This document shows, piece by piece, positions 43,894 to 52,725 of a stretch of 64,000 nucleotides of DNA. Source of the DNA: Sedimentibacter sp. SX930. Lineage in GTDB: Bacteria; Bacillota; Bacilli; Lactobacillales; Aerococcaceae. Below the pieces are notes generated by a model, which did no database searches, was not told the DNA's origin, and saw only the letters and a program-made list of their open reading frames with translations. Position 1 is the first letter of the stretch; every line of letters begins with the position of its first letter. Location of the stretch: NCBI GenBank assembly GCA_002155105.1, contig MUZD01000005.1, positions 124,001-188,000 on the forward strand. Reading direction: 5' to 3'. A program made the position numbers and the translations under genes.

Positions 43894-45177
43894 ATGGGTG
43901 TTGTAAATTTTATTATTGATAACGTTCTCACGCAAGCTTCAATTACGATTGCTTTAATTGCTATGATGGGTTTATTGCTTCAGAAAAAGGCGACCGGACA
44001 AGTTATATCAGGGACTTTAAAAACGTTGCTGGGATTCCAAGTGTTAAGTGCCGGTTCCAGCATCATTGTAGGCAGCTTGGTTTACTTTGGGGAGATATTC
44101 ACAGCAGGTTTCCATATGCAAGGTATTATCCCATCGATTGAAGCCATAAACGGTCAAGCCATGAATGAATTGGGGCTAGGCCGAGATATTGCCCTTACCT
44201 TCTTAGCTATCTTTGTATTTAATATTCTGATTGCTCGTTTCACCAAATGGAAATATATCTTCTTAACCGGTCAAGCTATTCTATGGATGGCAACAATGAC
44301 CACTGTATTCGGATTCTTTGCAGGCTTAAGAGGTATTACGTTAGTTCTGGTCGGTGGTCTAGTCGGTGGTATCTTTGCAGTAGCAATGCCAGCAATTGCC
44401 CAGCCTATCATTCGCATCGTCACTGGATCAAATGACATCGCTTTGGGTCACTTCTGTACCATTGGTTATTTATTCGAAGCCGGCGTTGCTAAGATTTTTG
44501 GCGAAAAAGGCGAAAACAAAAAATCGATTGAGGACATCAAATTACCTGAATCATTTGAATTCCTGCAAGACACTTATCTTTCCGTAATGGTAGTTATGGT
44601 TCCTTTATATGTCATCACAGCAGCCTTTGCTGGTCCTGGTGTAGGCGATCCTGGAGCACAACATTACTTGATGTTCGCATTCCTGCAAGCAATCCAATTC
44701 GTTGTTGGTGTATATGTATTGTTAGCCGGCGTACGCTTATTGCTAGGCGAAATCGTACCAGCTTTCAGAGGTATTGCCATGAAATTAGTCCCTGATGCTA
44801 TCCCTGCATTGGATTGTCCAGTATTCTTCCCATATTCTCCAAACGCGGTAATTTTGGGATTCATCACAACAACAATCGGTACAATTATCGCTATGTTCAC
44901 ACTCCCAGCATTCGGACTAGCAATGATCCTGCCAGGAATGCTGACAAACTTCTTCGCTGGCGGTACAGCAGGTATCTTCGGTAATGCTGTAGGCGGCCGC
45001 AGAGGCGCAATCATTGGCGGTATTGCCCATGGATTCTTCATCACATTATTGCCGGCACTTCTAGTGACAATCTTCAATAGTATGGGATTCATAAACGCTA
45101 CAGCAACAGACGTTGATACAGTTGCAGCTGCAATGTTGTACGCATGGATCTTGAGCCCAATCTTAAAGGCATTCTAA
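43894..45177 (+). CDS. PTS EIIC, UlaA/SgaT (ascorbate) type
   Basis: 427 residues from ATG 43894 (GAGGTGAT upstream). About ten to eleven membrane segments of the UlaA fold. Family features are LLQKKATGQVISGTLKTLLGFQVLSAG near the start, DIALGHFCTIGYL mid-protein, and GGRRGAIIGGIAHGFFIT near the end. L-ascorbate is the model substrate, but a downstream ketose-bisphosphate aldolase and the absence of UlaD/E/F-type genes point to another sugar or sugar acid. Confidence 0.9.
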   Translation: MGVVNFIIDNVLTQASITIALIAMMGLLLQKKATGQVISGTLKTLLGFQVLSAGSSIIVGSLVYFGEIFTAGFHMQGIIPSIEAINGQAMNELGLGRDIALTFLAIFVFNILIARFTKWKYIFLTGQAILWMATMTTVFGFFAGLRGITLVLVGGLVGGIFAVAMPAIAQPIIRIVTGSNDIALGHFCTIGYLFEAGVAKIFGEKGENKKSIEDIKLPESFEFLQDTYLSVMVVMVPLYVITAAFAGPGVGDPGAQHYLMFAFLQAIQFVVGVYVLLAGVRLLLGEIVPAFRGIAMKLVPDAIPALDCPVFFPYSPNAVILGFITTTIGTIIAMFTLPAFGLAMILPGMLTNFFAGGTAGIFGNAVGGRRGAIIGGIAHGFFITLLPALLVTIFNSMGFINATATDVDTVAAAMLYAWILSPILKAF

Positions 45178-45201
45178 TCAGTAAGGATTGGAGGGAAATC
45201 A

Positions 45202-45618
45202 ATGTTTAACTTTTTTGGAAAAAAGAAGGAGAAAGTGCAAGAAGTACAAGAAAAAATTCAATTATCTGATGAGCGCATCTCTGAATTAAGGGATGTAATC
45301 GAAAAAACCACTACGGAAATTCAGGAACTTGATCCCGCCGATACACAAAAAAACGTGTTGTTGGCTTCACTGCATGAAAAATTAGGATTGGCTTATGCTG
45401 AATTGGGTGAGGATGATCAGGCGCTTGCCACTTTAGAGAAGAGTTTGGATTACAAGTTGACTATTGGGGATGGCTACAAAAAATTGATGAGCATCTACAA
45501 TGCCAAGCGAGCTGAAGCAGCAAGAAACGGCAGTGATGCAGGCATCGAAGAATACATGGGAAAAATGGATAACATGAGACAGATTGCTAAGAAAGTAACT
45601 ATATCAGGATCAAAATAA
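45202..45618 (+). CDS. Small TPR-like protein in the PTS operon
   Basis: 138 residues, soluble. A Lys/Glu-rich N-terminus (GKKKEKVQEVQEKIQ) precedes helices. LASLHEKLGLAYAELGEDDQALATLEKSL (about 58-86) fits one tetratricopeptide repeat; the C-terminal helix is amphipathic. GGAGGG precedes ATG 45202. No enzymatic motif. Located between EIIC and aldolase it may scaffold or regulate; I know of no characterised homologue. Confidence 0.7.
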   Translation: MFNFFGKKKEKVQEVQEKIQLSDERISELRDVIEKTTTEIQELDPADTQKNVLLASLHEKLGLAYAELGEDDQALATLEKSLDYKLTIGDGYKKLMSIYNAKRAEAARNGSDAGIEEYMGKMDNMRQIAKKVTISGSK

Positions 45619-45644
45619 TATACAGCAAAGGAAATGATGCAAAT

Positions 45645-46508
45645 ATGTATAAAAATTTAAAAGAAGTTACCGCAATGGCAGATGAACTGAACATGACAAT
45701 CGGGGCGTTCAATACGCACAATCTAGAGATGTTACCAGAAATGATTCGTGCAGCAAAAGAAATGGGCAGCCCGATCATTATTCAAACGAGTATCGATACC
45801 GCAAAATATATTGGCTATAAACTAATTGTTGCTGTAGTGAAAGAAATTGCAGAAGACGAGATGGTTGATGTAGCTTTGCATTTGGATCACGCAAGAGATT
45901 TCAATGAAATCAAGGCAGCTATTGATGCAGGCTTTTCAAGTGTGATGTATGATGGTTCTCATTTGCCATTCAAAGAGAACATCGCGAAAACAAGAGCTGT
46001 CGTGGAATATGCCCATGCCCATGGCGTTTCTGTAGAAGGAGAACTTGGCACAATCGGAGGAACAGAAGAAGGCATCTCAGTTGCGGAAAATGACAAGGTT
46101 TACACTAAACCAGAGGATGCTGTTGAGTTCGTTGAGAAAACGGGTGTAGATGCTTTAGCGATCGCGATTGGGACTAACCACGGCCAATTCAAATCCAAAA
46201 CAGAAGTAAATATCCCATTGCTTAAAGAAATCAATGCTGTAGTTGATGTGCCTTTAGTGATACATGGCGGTACCGGCGTGAAGGAAGAAGATTACCCTGA
46301 ACTGATCAACAATGGCATCCGCAAATTTAACGTCGGCACTGAATTGCTTGTTAACTGGAACAAAGAGGCAAAAGACTGCTTCAGTACCACTGAACTGAAC
46401 AAATCACTCAGACACAATGTCATCCCTGCGAACATGAAAGTGAAAGAGATTGTAAAACATAAAATTGGATTATTTATGAATGTAGATAGTCCATTAAAGA
46501 TAGGCTAG
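45645..46508 (+). CDS. Class II ketose-bisphosphate aldolase (GatY/KbaY/Fba type)
   Basis: 287 residues. Zinc-site residues are visible in ALHLDHARD, IGTNHGQFK and LVIHGGTGV, and EGELGTIGG carries the conserved Glu. It retro-aldol cleaves fructose- or tagatose-1,6-bisphosphate, or a related ketose phosphate, to DHAP plus an aldehyde phosphate. The start MYKNLKEVTAMADELNMTIGAFN resembles GatY-like members. In this operon it would degrade the sugar delivered by the UlaA-type PTS after isomerisation or a second phosphorylation. Ribosome site AAAGGAA. Confidence 0.9.
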   Translation: MYKNLKEVTAMADELNMTIGAFNTHNLEMLPEMIRAAKEMGSPIIIQTSIDTAKYIGYKLIVAVVKEIAEDEMVDVALHLDHARDFNEIKAAIDAGFSSVMYDGSHLPFKENIAKTRAVVEYAHAHGVSVEGELGTIGGTEEGISVAENDKVYTKPEDAVEFVEKTGVDALAIAIGTNHGQFKSKTEVNIPLLKEINAVVDVPLVIHGGTGVKEEDYPELINNGIRKFNVGTELLVNWNKEAKDCFSTTELNKSLRHNVIPANMKVKEIVKHKIGLFMNVDSPLKIG

Positions 46509-46515
46509 GCTTCAA

Positions 46516-47124
46516 ATGGATAAGTATCTTATTTTAATAGCAGGGAGTCCAGCAACAGGAAAAAGCTACTTAATCAATTTGATAAAAGAAGTGCTGCCAG
46601 ACATGTTCATCCTTACTCCGGATGAAGGCAAGGAGATATTTGCAGACTCAGTAGGTTTTGATAGCCTGGAGGAGAAGGCACAGCTAGAAAAAAGGGTTTG
46701 GGAATTCTATTACGGGGTATTGGATCTGTACATGAACGCAGGTAAACGATTCATTTTATCGGAATATCCGTTCTCCGATAAGCAACGCTCTCACCTAGAA
46801 AGTTTAGCAAACAAATATTCATATAAAGTGATAACAATCAGACTAGTAGCCGACTTTGATGCTTTGTGGGCCAGAAGAAAAGTGCGGGATATCGAAAATG
46901 ATCGGCATTTGAGTCATGTCATGTCGCACTATCATTTTGGAGATGCACTGGAAGATCGTTCAAAAGCAGACAGTCTGATTACGGAGGAAGCATTCAGGAA
47001 CATTATTGAAGCGCGACAGTACAACGAGTTTTCGTTAGGTCAGCTGTATGAGTATGATGTGTCTGATTTTTCTAAGGTAGACTATACTGAGCTGTTAGAA
47101 AAATTGAGGAAGCTTTATCAATGA
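46516..47124 (+). CDS. P-loop kinase-like protein
   Basis: 202 residues. Walker A AGSPATGKSY (residues 9-18), then a lid-like region with RRKVRDIENDRHLSH and a C-terminal helical part. The overall shape is that of nucleoside- or sugar-kinase-like P-loop proteins (zeta-toxin/AAA_33 type). It starts 7 bases after the aldolase stop. A kinase making a bisphosphate for the aldolase would complete the pathway; this is inferred from position, and a nucleotide or regulatory substrate is possible. Confidence 0.75.
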   Translation: MDKYLILIAGSPATGKSYLINLIKEVLPDMFILTPDEGKEIFADSVGFDSLEEKAQLEKRVWEFYYGVLDLYMNAGKRFILSEYPFSDKQRSHLESLANKYSYKVITIRLVADFDALWARRKVRDIENDRHLSHVMSHYHFGDALEDRSKADSLITEEAFRNIIEARQYNEFSLGQLYEYDVSDFSKVDYTELLEKLRKLYQ

Positions 47125-47148
47125 CGTTTGTAGTTGAATCAATAAGCA

Positions 47149-47193
47149 GGCCTAAGAGACAATGGTTTTATATAGTCTCTTAGGCTTGTTTTT
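47149..47193 (+). terminator. Terminator of the PTS operon
   Basis: GCCTAAGAGAC / GTCTCTTAGGC with a 12-base loop region, then TTGTTTTTG. Confidence 0.85.
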
Positions 47194-47372
47194 GATTGTG
47201 TTCCAAATCCAAAAGTGGATACTCTGACCTGAATAATTCATTTTTGGAAGAATATTTTTTAGGGGTTACACATTCATTCTCTCCCTCGTCTTTATAAGTA
47301 GAGACCAAGATAGCGATTCACCTTCATGGTGTCAGCGGTACGGTCGAAATAAATAAATGGAAAGCAGGGAAA

Positions 47373-47696
47373 ATGATGGACAAGAGAACACAGGTAATTG
47401 ATGTACTTTCGATGGGGTATGGAACTGTTCCGAGAAGTGTGATGAGTGACCGGAAGCTGACGGTCGAGGCGAAGGCGATCTATGCGTACTTTGCCGCATG
47501 CATCGGGGCCGGGGACACAAGCTTCCCCACGGTCGGCGAAATCAGCGAGGATCTGAATATGGGGAAAGATCGCTTCCAGAAGCACAAGAAAAAATTGATT
47601 GAGAAGGGGTATCTGACGATCCGAAAAGATACGGCGGCAAACGGGAGGTACAGCACGGATGTGTATGTGATTCAGGAACGGGTTGCCAACGGATAA
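47373..47696 (+). CDS. Small helix-turn-helix protein, repeat copy C
   Basis: 107 residues. Differs from copy A at only a few positions (for example DKRTQV for DKTTQV and ISEDLNM for ISKDLNM) plus the C-terminus, which here ends QERVANG as in copy B. HTH_36-like domain, no other domain, no signal peptide. The start ATG 47373 and the AGCAGGGA site are shared. The intact frame in all three copies argues that the protein is, or recently was, under selection. DNA binding is inferred. Confidence 0.75.
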   Translation: MMDKRTQVIDVLSMGYGTVPRSVMSDRKLTVEAKAIYAYFAACIGAGDTSFPTVGEISEDLNMGKDRFQKHKKKLIEKGYLTIRKDTAANGRYSTDVYVIQERVANG

Positions 47697-47722
47697 AATA
47701 GAACAGAAAATCAAACATAAAA

Positions 47723-47764
47723 GGACGGCCCTAAACCAAAAATGGTTGAAGGCAGTCCTTTTTG
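47723..47764 (+). terminator. Terminator within repeat copy C
   Basis: GGACGGCCCTAAACC / GGTTGAAGGCAGTCC (imperfect) around AAAAAT, then TTTTTG. Confidence 0.82.
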
Positions 47765-47800
47765 TAAAACCAAAGAAACAACTATGGAGTCATCTGATAA

Positions 47801-48529
47801 CTTTTCCAGTTCGACAACTTCTAATAAAGGGATCAAGATGAGTGGGGAATAGCCATCAATATAGAACCCTTCAAACGGGCTTTCCAAAAGCATTTTAGCC
47901 GGTTTGAGGATGAAGTGATGATAGAAGAACTGTATAAGATGAGCAGGAAATACAGCGAGGAGGCTTTTGAAACGACGGGCTATGAAATCAGAAACCTGAG
48001 AAAGATGCACATTTACCTCATCTCAAAGGCATTCGAGGAGCTGGGCATCCGGATAACCGATGAGGAAGCATTGCAATATCAATTGGACTACGAAACCTTT
48101 CAGAACGAAATCAAACTGATCGAAGAATTTCCACAAATTTTTGAACTGCTGCTCCAAAGAGGCGCCAAGGTTGGCATCATCACAAACGGTGCCAACGACA
48201 ACCAACTCAGGAAAATCAATCAATTGGGTCTTGAAAAATGGATCGCTCCTGAAAATATGCTGGTTTCGGAAGGAGCCGGTGTCTCCAAACCCAGTAAAGA
48301 AATCTTCGAAGCAATGGAAAGAAGAATGGGATTATCAAAAAACGACGTATATTACATTGGGGACAATTTCGATAATGATGTAATTGGGGCAACCGCGGCG
48401 GGTTGGAAAACGATTTGGGTGAATTTCCGGAACCACAAAACGATTGGCCAGGAAGTTTCGGCAACGTATGTGGTGGAATCGCCGCAGGAATTGTTGCGGT
48501 TGGTGGATGTACTTACGATAGGTCTGTAG
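47801..48529 (+). pseudogene. HAD-family hydrolase with broken N-terminus
   Basis: The frame from GTG 47915 encodes about 204 residues with HAD motifs II (GIITNGAND), III (SKPSKEIF) and IV (YIGDNFDNDVIGA), as in YjjG-like nucleotidases. Reading upstream in the same frame, homologous sequence continues (AINIEPFKRAFQKHF) to two stop codons at 47822-47827. Before these LFQFDNF looks like a mutated motif I (normally FDLDNTL). The catalytic Asp pair is thus lost from any product. Repeat copy C ends just upstream. A shortened non-catalytic protein remains possible. Confidence 0.65.
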
Positions 48530-48659
48530 GATATAAGGTGATTGGTATCACTACCACGTACTTGCTCAATCGAAGAGGGAGCATGCGGAAATTAATATGG
48601 ATTTCAAAGTTTTAAAATATGGGAACGAAATTTAGTGAGTAAAAAAATCAAACAAATGT

Positions 48660-48687
48660 TTGACAGCGCTTTCTTTAGCGTTATAAT
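48660..48687 (+). promoter_or_regulatory. SigA-type promoter of sigH
   Basis: TTGACA (48660-48665), 16-base spacer, TATAAT (48682-48687): both hexamers match consensus. The spacer carries a cre-like GACAGCGCTTTCT with one mismatch. Confidence 0.85.
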
Positions 48688-48762
48688 AGGTCTTAGGCAA
48701 TATATTATGGATTTCCGGAGATACATAATACATTGCCAAAATGTAATTGGGGGGATTAAATA

Positions 48763-49368
48763 ATGAATGAAGAAATGGAACTATCGGAACACAGCCCGGA
48801 ACAATTGGTGGCACTGATCCAACAAGGGCACCCTATGTACTTTGAAGAACTTTTTTGTAGGTTTTTGCCTCTGGTGAAAAAGTTCAACAAAGCTTATTAT
48901 TTACGTTCTTTGGAACAAGAGGATTTTTGGCAAGAAGCCCGTATGGTACTGCATAAGGCTGTTCAGTCTTATGCTCCCGAAAAAGGCCTGCAGTTTGCGA
49001 GTTTCTACAAATTGACCCTGAAGCACCACATTTTCAGTTTGATCAGGAAAGAAAGCGCAGTGAAGCGGAAAATCGACAAAGGCGCTGTGTCGTTGGATGC
49101 AATCCTTGAGAATCAATGCAGCAATCATACGGAATACTCCTTTGAAGGCGTAGTTTCGATGAACTTCTCTCCTGAAGAAATCGTTATGGTGAAGGAAAGT
49201 GCGTCGGGTTACTTTGAGATTCTTTCTGATTTCGAGCAAGCTGTGTTCATTCGTTTCATCAATGGCTCGGATTTCCAAACAATTGCTGAAGAACTGGATT
49301 GTGAAGTGACTTCTATTAAGAATGCCTATGATAGATGCCACCGGAAAATGAAACGTTTATTGGAATGA
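48763..49368 (+). CDS. sigH: Sigma-70 family factor, SigH-like
   Basis: 201 residues. Region 2 is present (YFEELFCRFLPLVKKFNKAYYLRSLEQEDFWQEARMVLHKAV), with FASFYKLTLKHHIFSLIRKE, and region 4 has FEQAVFIRFINGSDFQTIAEELDCEVTSIKNAYDRC. The position between rae1 and rpmG in the ancestral order matches sigH of Bacillus. In non-sporulating Lactobacillales such factors direct competence genes, so a competence role is likely but inferred. GGGGGG precedes ATG 48763; strong promoter upstream. Confidence 0.88.
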   Translation: MNEEMELSEHSPEQLVALIQQGHPMYFEELFCRFLPLVKKFNKAYYLRSLEQEDFWQEARMVLHKAVQSYAPEKGLQFASFYKLTLKHHIFSLIRKESAVKRKIDKGAVSLDAILENQCSNHTEYSFEGVVSMNFSPEEIVMVKESASGYFEILSDFEQAVFIRFINGSDFQTIAEELDCEVTSIKNAYDRCHRKMKRLLE

Positions 49369-49380
49369 GAGCCAAATAAT

Positions 49381-49421
49381 GCCTCGCCGGAAATAAATTC
49401 CGGTGGGGTATTTTTATTTTT
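49381..49421 (+). terminator. Terminator of sigH
   Basis: CCTCGCCGGAA / TTCCGGTGGGG with 5-base loop, then TATTTTTATTTTT. Confidence 0.92.
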
Positions 49422-49504
49422 CCGAAATACGGGTCCGCAGTTCATTTCTTTGGCTCAATTGTGCTACACTTTAAGTACGAATTTTAATAAGCAAGGACAA
49501 ACTT

Positions 49505-50092
49505 ATGAATAAAAATAAACGTTTGATCTATATTTCATTATTGGCTGCGCAGGGTGTGGTCATTACGATGCTGGAGCGGGCGATTCCGTTTCCTTTCGCG
49601 TTTGCGCCTGGTGCGAAGCTGGGTTTGGCGAACATCATTACATTATTGGCGATCTTTACGCTACCTTATAAGGATAGTCTGAAGGTCGTGTGGATGCGGT
49701 TGTTGATTTCGACATTGTTGGGTGGGACGTTATCTACCTTCCTGTACAGTTTTGCGGGGGCTTTTTTGAGTTATGGCGGGATGCTTTTGGTCCGGCTCTT
49801 GGGGCCGAAGCGGGTCAGCATGATCGGCATCAGTGCGGCGGGGGGAATTCTGCATAATGTCGGCCAGTTGGCGATGGCGAGCCTGATTGCACAATCGTTC
49901 AGTGTCATGCTCTACTTGCCGATCCTTTCCATCACGGGCATCTTCTCCGGGATCGCGGTCGGGGTGGCGGCGAATTACTTGTTGGAGCATGTTTCGACGA
50001 TCCGTCAATTCCAACTGGAGGAGGCATCCCAAAGTAAATTGACGAAAGCGTGGTATGAGGCTTCACTGGTCTACCGGGAAGAGAAACACTAG
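49505..50092 (+). CDS. eetB: Gx transporter / heptaprenyl diphosphate synthase component I family (EetB-like)
   Basis: 195 residues, five to six membrane segments. Family signatures: MLERAIPFPFAFAPGAKLGLANII near the start and SAAGGILHNVGQLAMA in the middle, resembling ECF-type substrate-binding membrane proteins. Homologues sit in the extracellular electron transfer locus of Listeria as EetB, whose exact role is unsettled. Here it is the first gene after sigH, directly before ndh2. The cluster supports the assignment; heptaprenyl diphosphate synthase component I is the alternative name. Confidence 0.82.
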   Translation: MNKNKRLIYISLLAAQGVVITMLERAIPFPFAFAPGAKLGLANIITLLAIFTLPYKDSLKVVWMRLLISTLLGGTLSTFLYSFAGAFLSYGGMLLVRLLGPKRVSMIGISAAGGILHNVGQLAMASLIAQSFSVMLYLPILSITGIFSGIAVGVAANYLLEHVSTIRQFQLEEASQSKLTKAWYEASLVYREEKH

Positions 50093-50217
50093 CGTTTTAT
50101 TGCGGGAACCTCTCCAATGCGAAAGGTTTTAAGTCGACGCGTGAGGAAGAAAACAAAGTGAAAAAGATGAAAAAATGCTCATATAAGAACTTTTTCATAC
50201 TACTTCCAGGTTTTGCA

Positions 50218-50246
50218 TGGACAATTATTCACAAATACACTATACT
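50218..50246 (+). promoter_or_regulatory. Candidate promoter of ndh2
   Basis: TGGACA (50218-50223), 17 bases, TATACT (50241-50246), about 70 bases before the start codon. Confidence 0.6.
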
Positions 50247-50318
50247 TATAAATGTGGTTATTTTAAATAAGTGAAAGAGCGCTGCGAGGCGCTGGACATA
50301 GAAAAAGGAGACTACAGA

Positions 50319-52196
50319 ATGAGTAAAAAGAATATTGTGGTTGTGGGAGCAGGATTCGCCGGTGTGGCTGCCGCGAAGAAACTGTCCCGACATTTCAAGA
50401 AAAATCCGGATGTCTTGATCACCTTGATCGACAAACATTCCTACCAGACATACATGACCGAGTTGCATGAGGTGGCAGCGGGACGTGTGCAGCCCGATGC
50501 GATCCAATATGATCTGCAACGTCTGTTCAGCCGTAACCGGAACGTGGATATCGTCACGGATGAAGTGACCCATGTGGACCGTGAAGCGAAAGTGGTTACG
50601 ACAAGCAGCCATAGCTTCAACTATGACTATTTGATCCTGGCGATGGGTGGAGAACCGAATACGTTCAACGTACCGGGCGTCGATGAGAATGGTTTCACAA
50701 TGTGGTCATGGGAAGATGCGAACAAAATTCGCCGTCATATCCAGGATACAGTCGAAGCAGCTTCAAATGAACACAATGATGAAAAACGCAAAGCAATGTT
50801 GACTGCAGTAGTCAGCGGAGCTGGTTTTACCGGTGTGGAACTTGTCGGTGACTTGATGGAATGGAAAGACCAACTGGCTAGAGCCAATAAATTGGATCCG
50901 GCTGAATTCAGCCTCTATCTGGTTGAAGCTGCACCGCAGATTTTGGGTGTCGTAACCGAAAAAGAACAACAAAAAGCAGAAAAATATATGCTGAAAAAAG
51001 GCATTCAGATCATCAAAGGTAATGGCGTCGCCAACGTCAAGAAGGACAGCGTTGAGTTGTCTGATGGAACGGTGATTCCGACACATACACTGATTTGGAC
51101 GGCAGGCGTAAAAGCCAACACGGACGCAGCTGCTTACGGCATCGAACAAGCAAGAGCGGGCCGTTTGGTAGCCAATAAATACATGGAAGCGAAAGATTCC
51201 GAAGGCGTTTATTTGGCAGGGGACTTGGTTTACTATGAAGAGCCTGACAAAAACAACGCACCAGTGCCGCAAATCGTGCAATCCGCAGAACAAACGGGTC
51301 ACACAGCCGCAGCCAACATCATCGCTTCCATCGAAGGAACAGAGAAGCATGAACACAAAGGTACGTATCAAGGCTTCATGATTTCGATCGGTTCTCGTTA
51401 CGGCGTTGCCTACTTGATGGACAAAATCCATTTGAGCGGCTTCATAGCGATGCTGGTGAAGCACATTGTGAACTTGTTCTACTTCATGACTATCGGATCG
51501 GGCTATTATTTCGTGCAATACATTTATCATGAATTCTTCCATATCAAAGAAAAACGCAACATTTTCCGTGGGCACTTGTCCCGTTTGGGTAATGTGCTCT
51601 GGGCACTGCCGTTGCGTGTCTTCTACGGCAGCATGTGGACATGGGAAGCGATCAAGAAGATCTACGGTCTGTACGGCACGACTTCTTGGTTCGGTGATGA
51701 GATTGTCTTGCCTTTCGCTTGGTTGAAGGAAGCGACAACCGGGGCATCCGAAGCGGTAACCGACACGGCTGCTGCAGTCAGCCATCCGGTATTCGGTTTG
51801 AGCTATGCCTATGGGGAAGAGCCGATGATGGTCTTCAAAGAAGCACCTGAGTGGTTCAACAGCATCATGCAGGTCATGATCCCGAATCCGGAAATGGCCT
51901 TGTTCTTCCAGAAATTCATGACGATCGTCGAGCTGCTGATCGGTTTGGCGATCATCGCGGGCTTGTTCACTTTCTTGGCGAATGCCGCAACAATCGCATT
52001 GGTGATCTCGTTCGCCCTATCCGGTATGTTCTACTGGGTGAACATGTGGTTCGTTCCTGTGGCCATCGCTTTGATGAACGGTTCAGGCAGAGCCTTCGGG
52101 TTGGACTACTATGTGATTCCATGGATCCAGAAGAAACTTGACAACTGGTGGTATGGTAAGACAAAATCAATCTATAGACCGGGTATCGGTCAATAA
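50319..52196 (+). CDS. ndh2: Type II NADH dehydrogenase with membrane C-terminus (Ndh2)
   Basis: 625 residues from ATG 50319 (AAAAGGAG upstream). The FAD-binding motif is VVVGAGFAGVAAA (5-17), the NADH-binding motif VVSGAGFTGVEL (about 163-174), and VYLAGDL is the third flavin contact. Unlike ordinary 400-residue NDH-2 it continues with several membrane segments (about 400-600) of DoxX-like character. That extended form is the Ndh2 of Gram-positive extracellular electron transfer, passing NADH electrons to a dedicated demethylmenaquinone pool. Own promoter and terminator. Confidence 0.9.
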   Translation: MSKKNIVVVGAGFAGVAAAKKLSRHFKKNPDVLITLIDKHSYQTYMTELHEVAAGRVQPDAIQYDLQRLFSRNRNVDIVTDEVTHVDREAKVVTTSSHSFNYDYLILAMGGEPNTFNVPGVDENGFTMWSWEDANKIRRHIQDTVEAASNEHNDEKRKAMLTAVVSGAGFTGVELVGDLMEWKDQLARANKLDPAEFSLYLVEAAPQILGVVTEKEQQKAEKYMLKKGIQIIKGNGVANVKKDSVELSDGTVIPTHTLIWTAGVKANTDAAAYGIEQARAGRLVANKYMEAKDSEGVYLAGDLVYYEEPDKNNAPVPQIVQSAEQTGHTAAANIIASIEGTEKHEHKGTYQGFMISIGSRYGVAYLMDKIHLSGFIAMLVKHIVNLFYFMTIGSGYYFVQYIYHEFFHIKEKRNIFRGHLSRLGNVLWALPLRVFYGSMWTWEAIKKIYGLYGTTSWFGDEIVLPFAWLKEATTGASEAVTDTAAAVSHPVFGLSYAYGEEPMMVFKEAPEWFNSIMQVMIPNPEMALFFQKFMTIVELLIGLAIIAGLFTFLANAATIALVISFALSGMFYWVNMWFVPVAIALMNGSGRAFGLDYYVIPWIQKKLDNWWYGKTKSIYRPGIGQ

Positions 52197-52209
52197 TAAC
52201 GATCTAACA

Positions 52210-52249
52210 GGGTTAAGGTGGGGAGACTTGCCTTAGCCCTTTTCTTTTC
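52210..52249 (+). terminator. Terminator of ndh2
   Basis: GGGTTAAGG / CCTTAGCCC (one G-U) followed by TTTTCTTTTC. Confidence 0.8.
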
Positions 52250-52267
52250 AGAAGAGAGGGACGGGAA

Positions 52268-52690
52268 ATGCGAAAATACCTGAAAATGATCCGCAGAGGC
52301 GATCTGCTCATCATCCTTTTTTTGATGGCGGCTTCCTTCCTGCCGTTGGGAGTCTTCTCCTATCATCAAGCCAACGCGGAGAGTGCGGATAACATCGCAG
52401 TCATCAGTGTGGACGGCAAGATAGTGAAGGAATTTGTCCTGAAGGATGACGGCAAAACGGAAACATATGTCTATCAGGACGACCATGGTCATGAGAACGT
52501 GATCGTGCGGGAAGGATCCCAAATCCGGATTACTTCCGCCGATTGCGACGACCAATTGTGTGTGCGCATGGGCGCGAAGGATGGCATCGGGGAGACAATC
52601 ATGTGTCTGCCGAACCGCGTGCTAGTGGAAATACGCGGTGCCCAAGGGACTACCGCTGACGATGAAGAGGCCCTCGACATCATCTCCTGA
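52268..52690 (+). CDS. eetA: NusG domain II-type extracytoplasmic protein (EetA-like)
   Basis: 140 residues. An N-terminal membrane anchor (about 12-33, DLLIILFLMAASFLPLGVF) is followed by an extracytoplasmic NusG_II-type beta domain: IAVISVDGKIVKEF, VIVREGSQIRITSADCDDQLC and IMCLPNRVLVEI. Cysteines in DCDDQLC and IMCLP are conserved in the family. EetA of the Listeria electron-transfer locus has this layout; its function is unproven. Followed after 35 bases by the polyprenyl synthase gene. Confidence 0.85.
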   Translation: MRKYLKMIRRGDLLIILFLMAASFLPLGVFSYHQANAESADNIAVISVDGKIVKEFVLKDDGKTETYVYQDDHGHENVIVREGSQIRITSADCDDQLCVRMGAKDGIGETIMCLPNRVLVEIRGAQGTTADDEEALDIIS

Positions 52691-52725
52691 AAAATACTTA
52701 AGGGCAGAACAAAAGGAGTTTCAGT

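Larger units (their letters stand above)
47263..47780 (+). repeat. HTH-minigene repeat, copy C
   Basis: Full-length copy (about 518 bases) in the same orientation as A and B. Nearly identical to A through the minigene and to B in its terminator tail. The right end abuts a broken HAD hydrolase gene. Confidence 0.9.
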
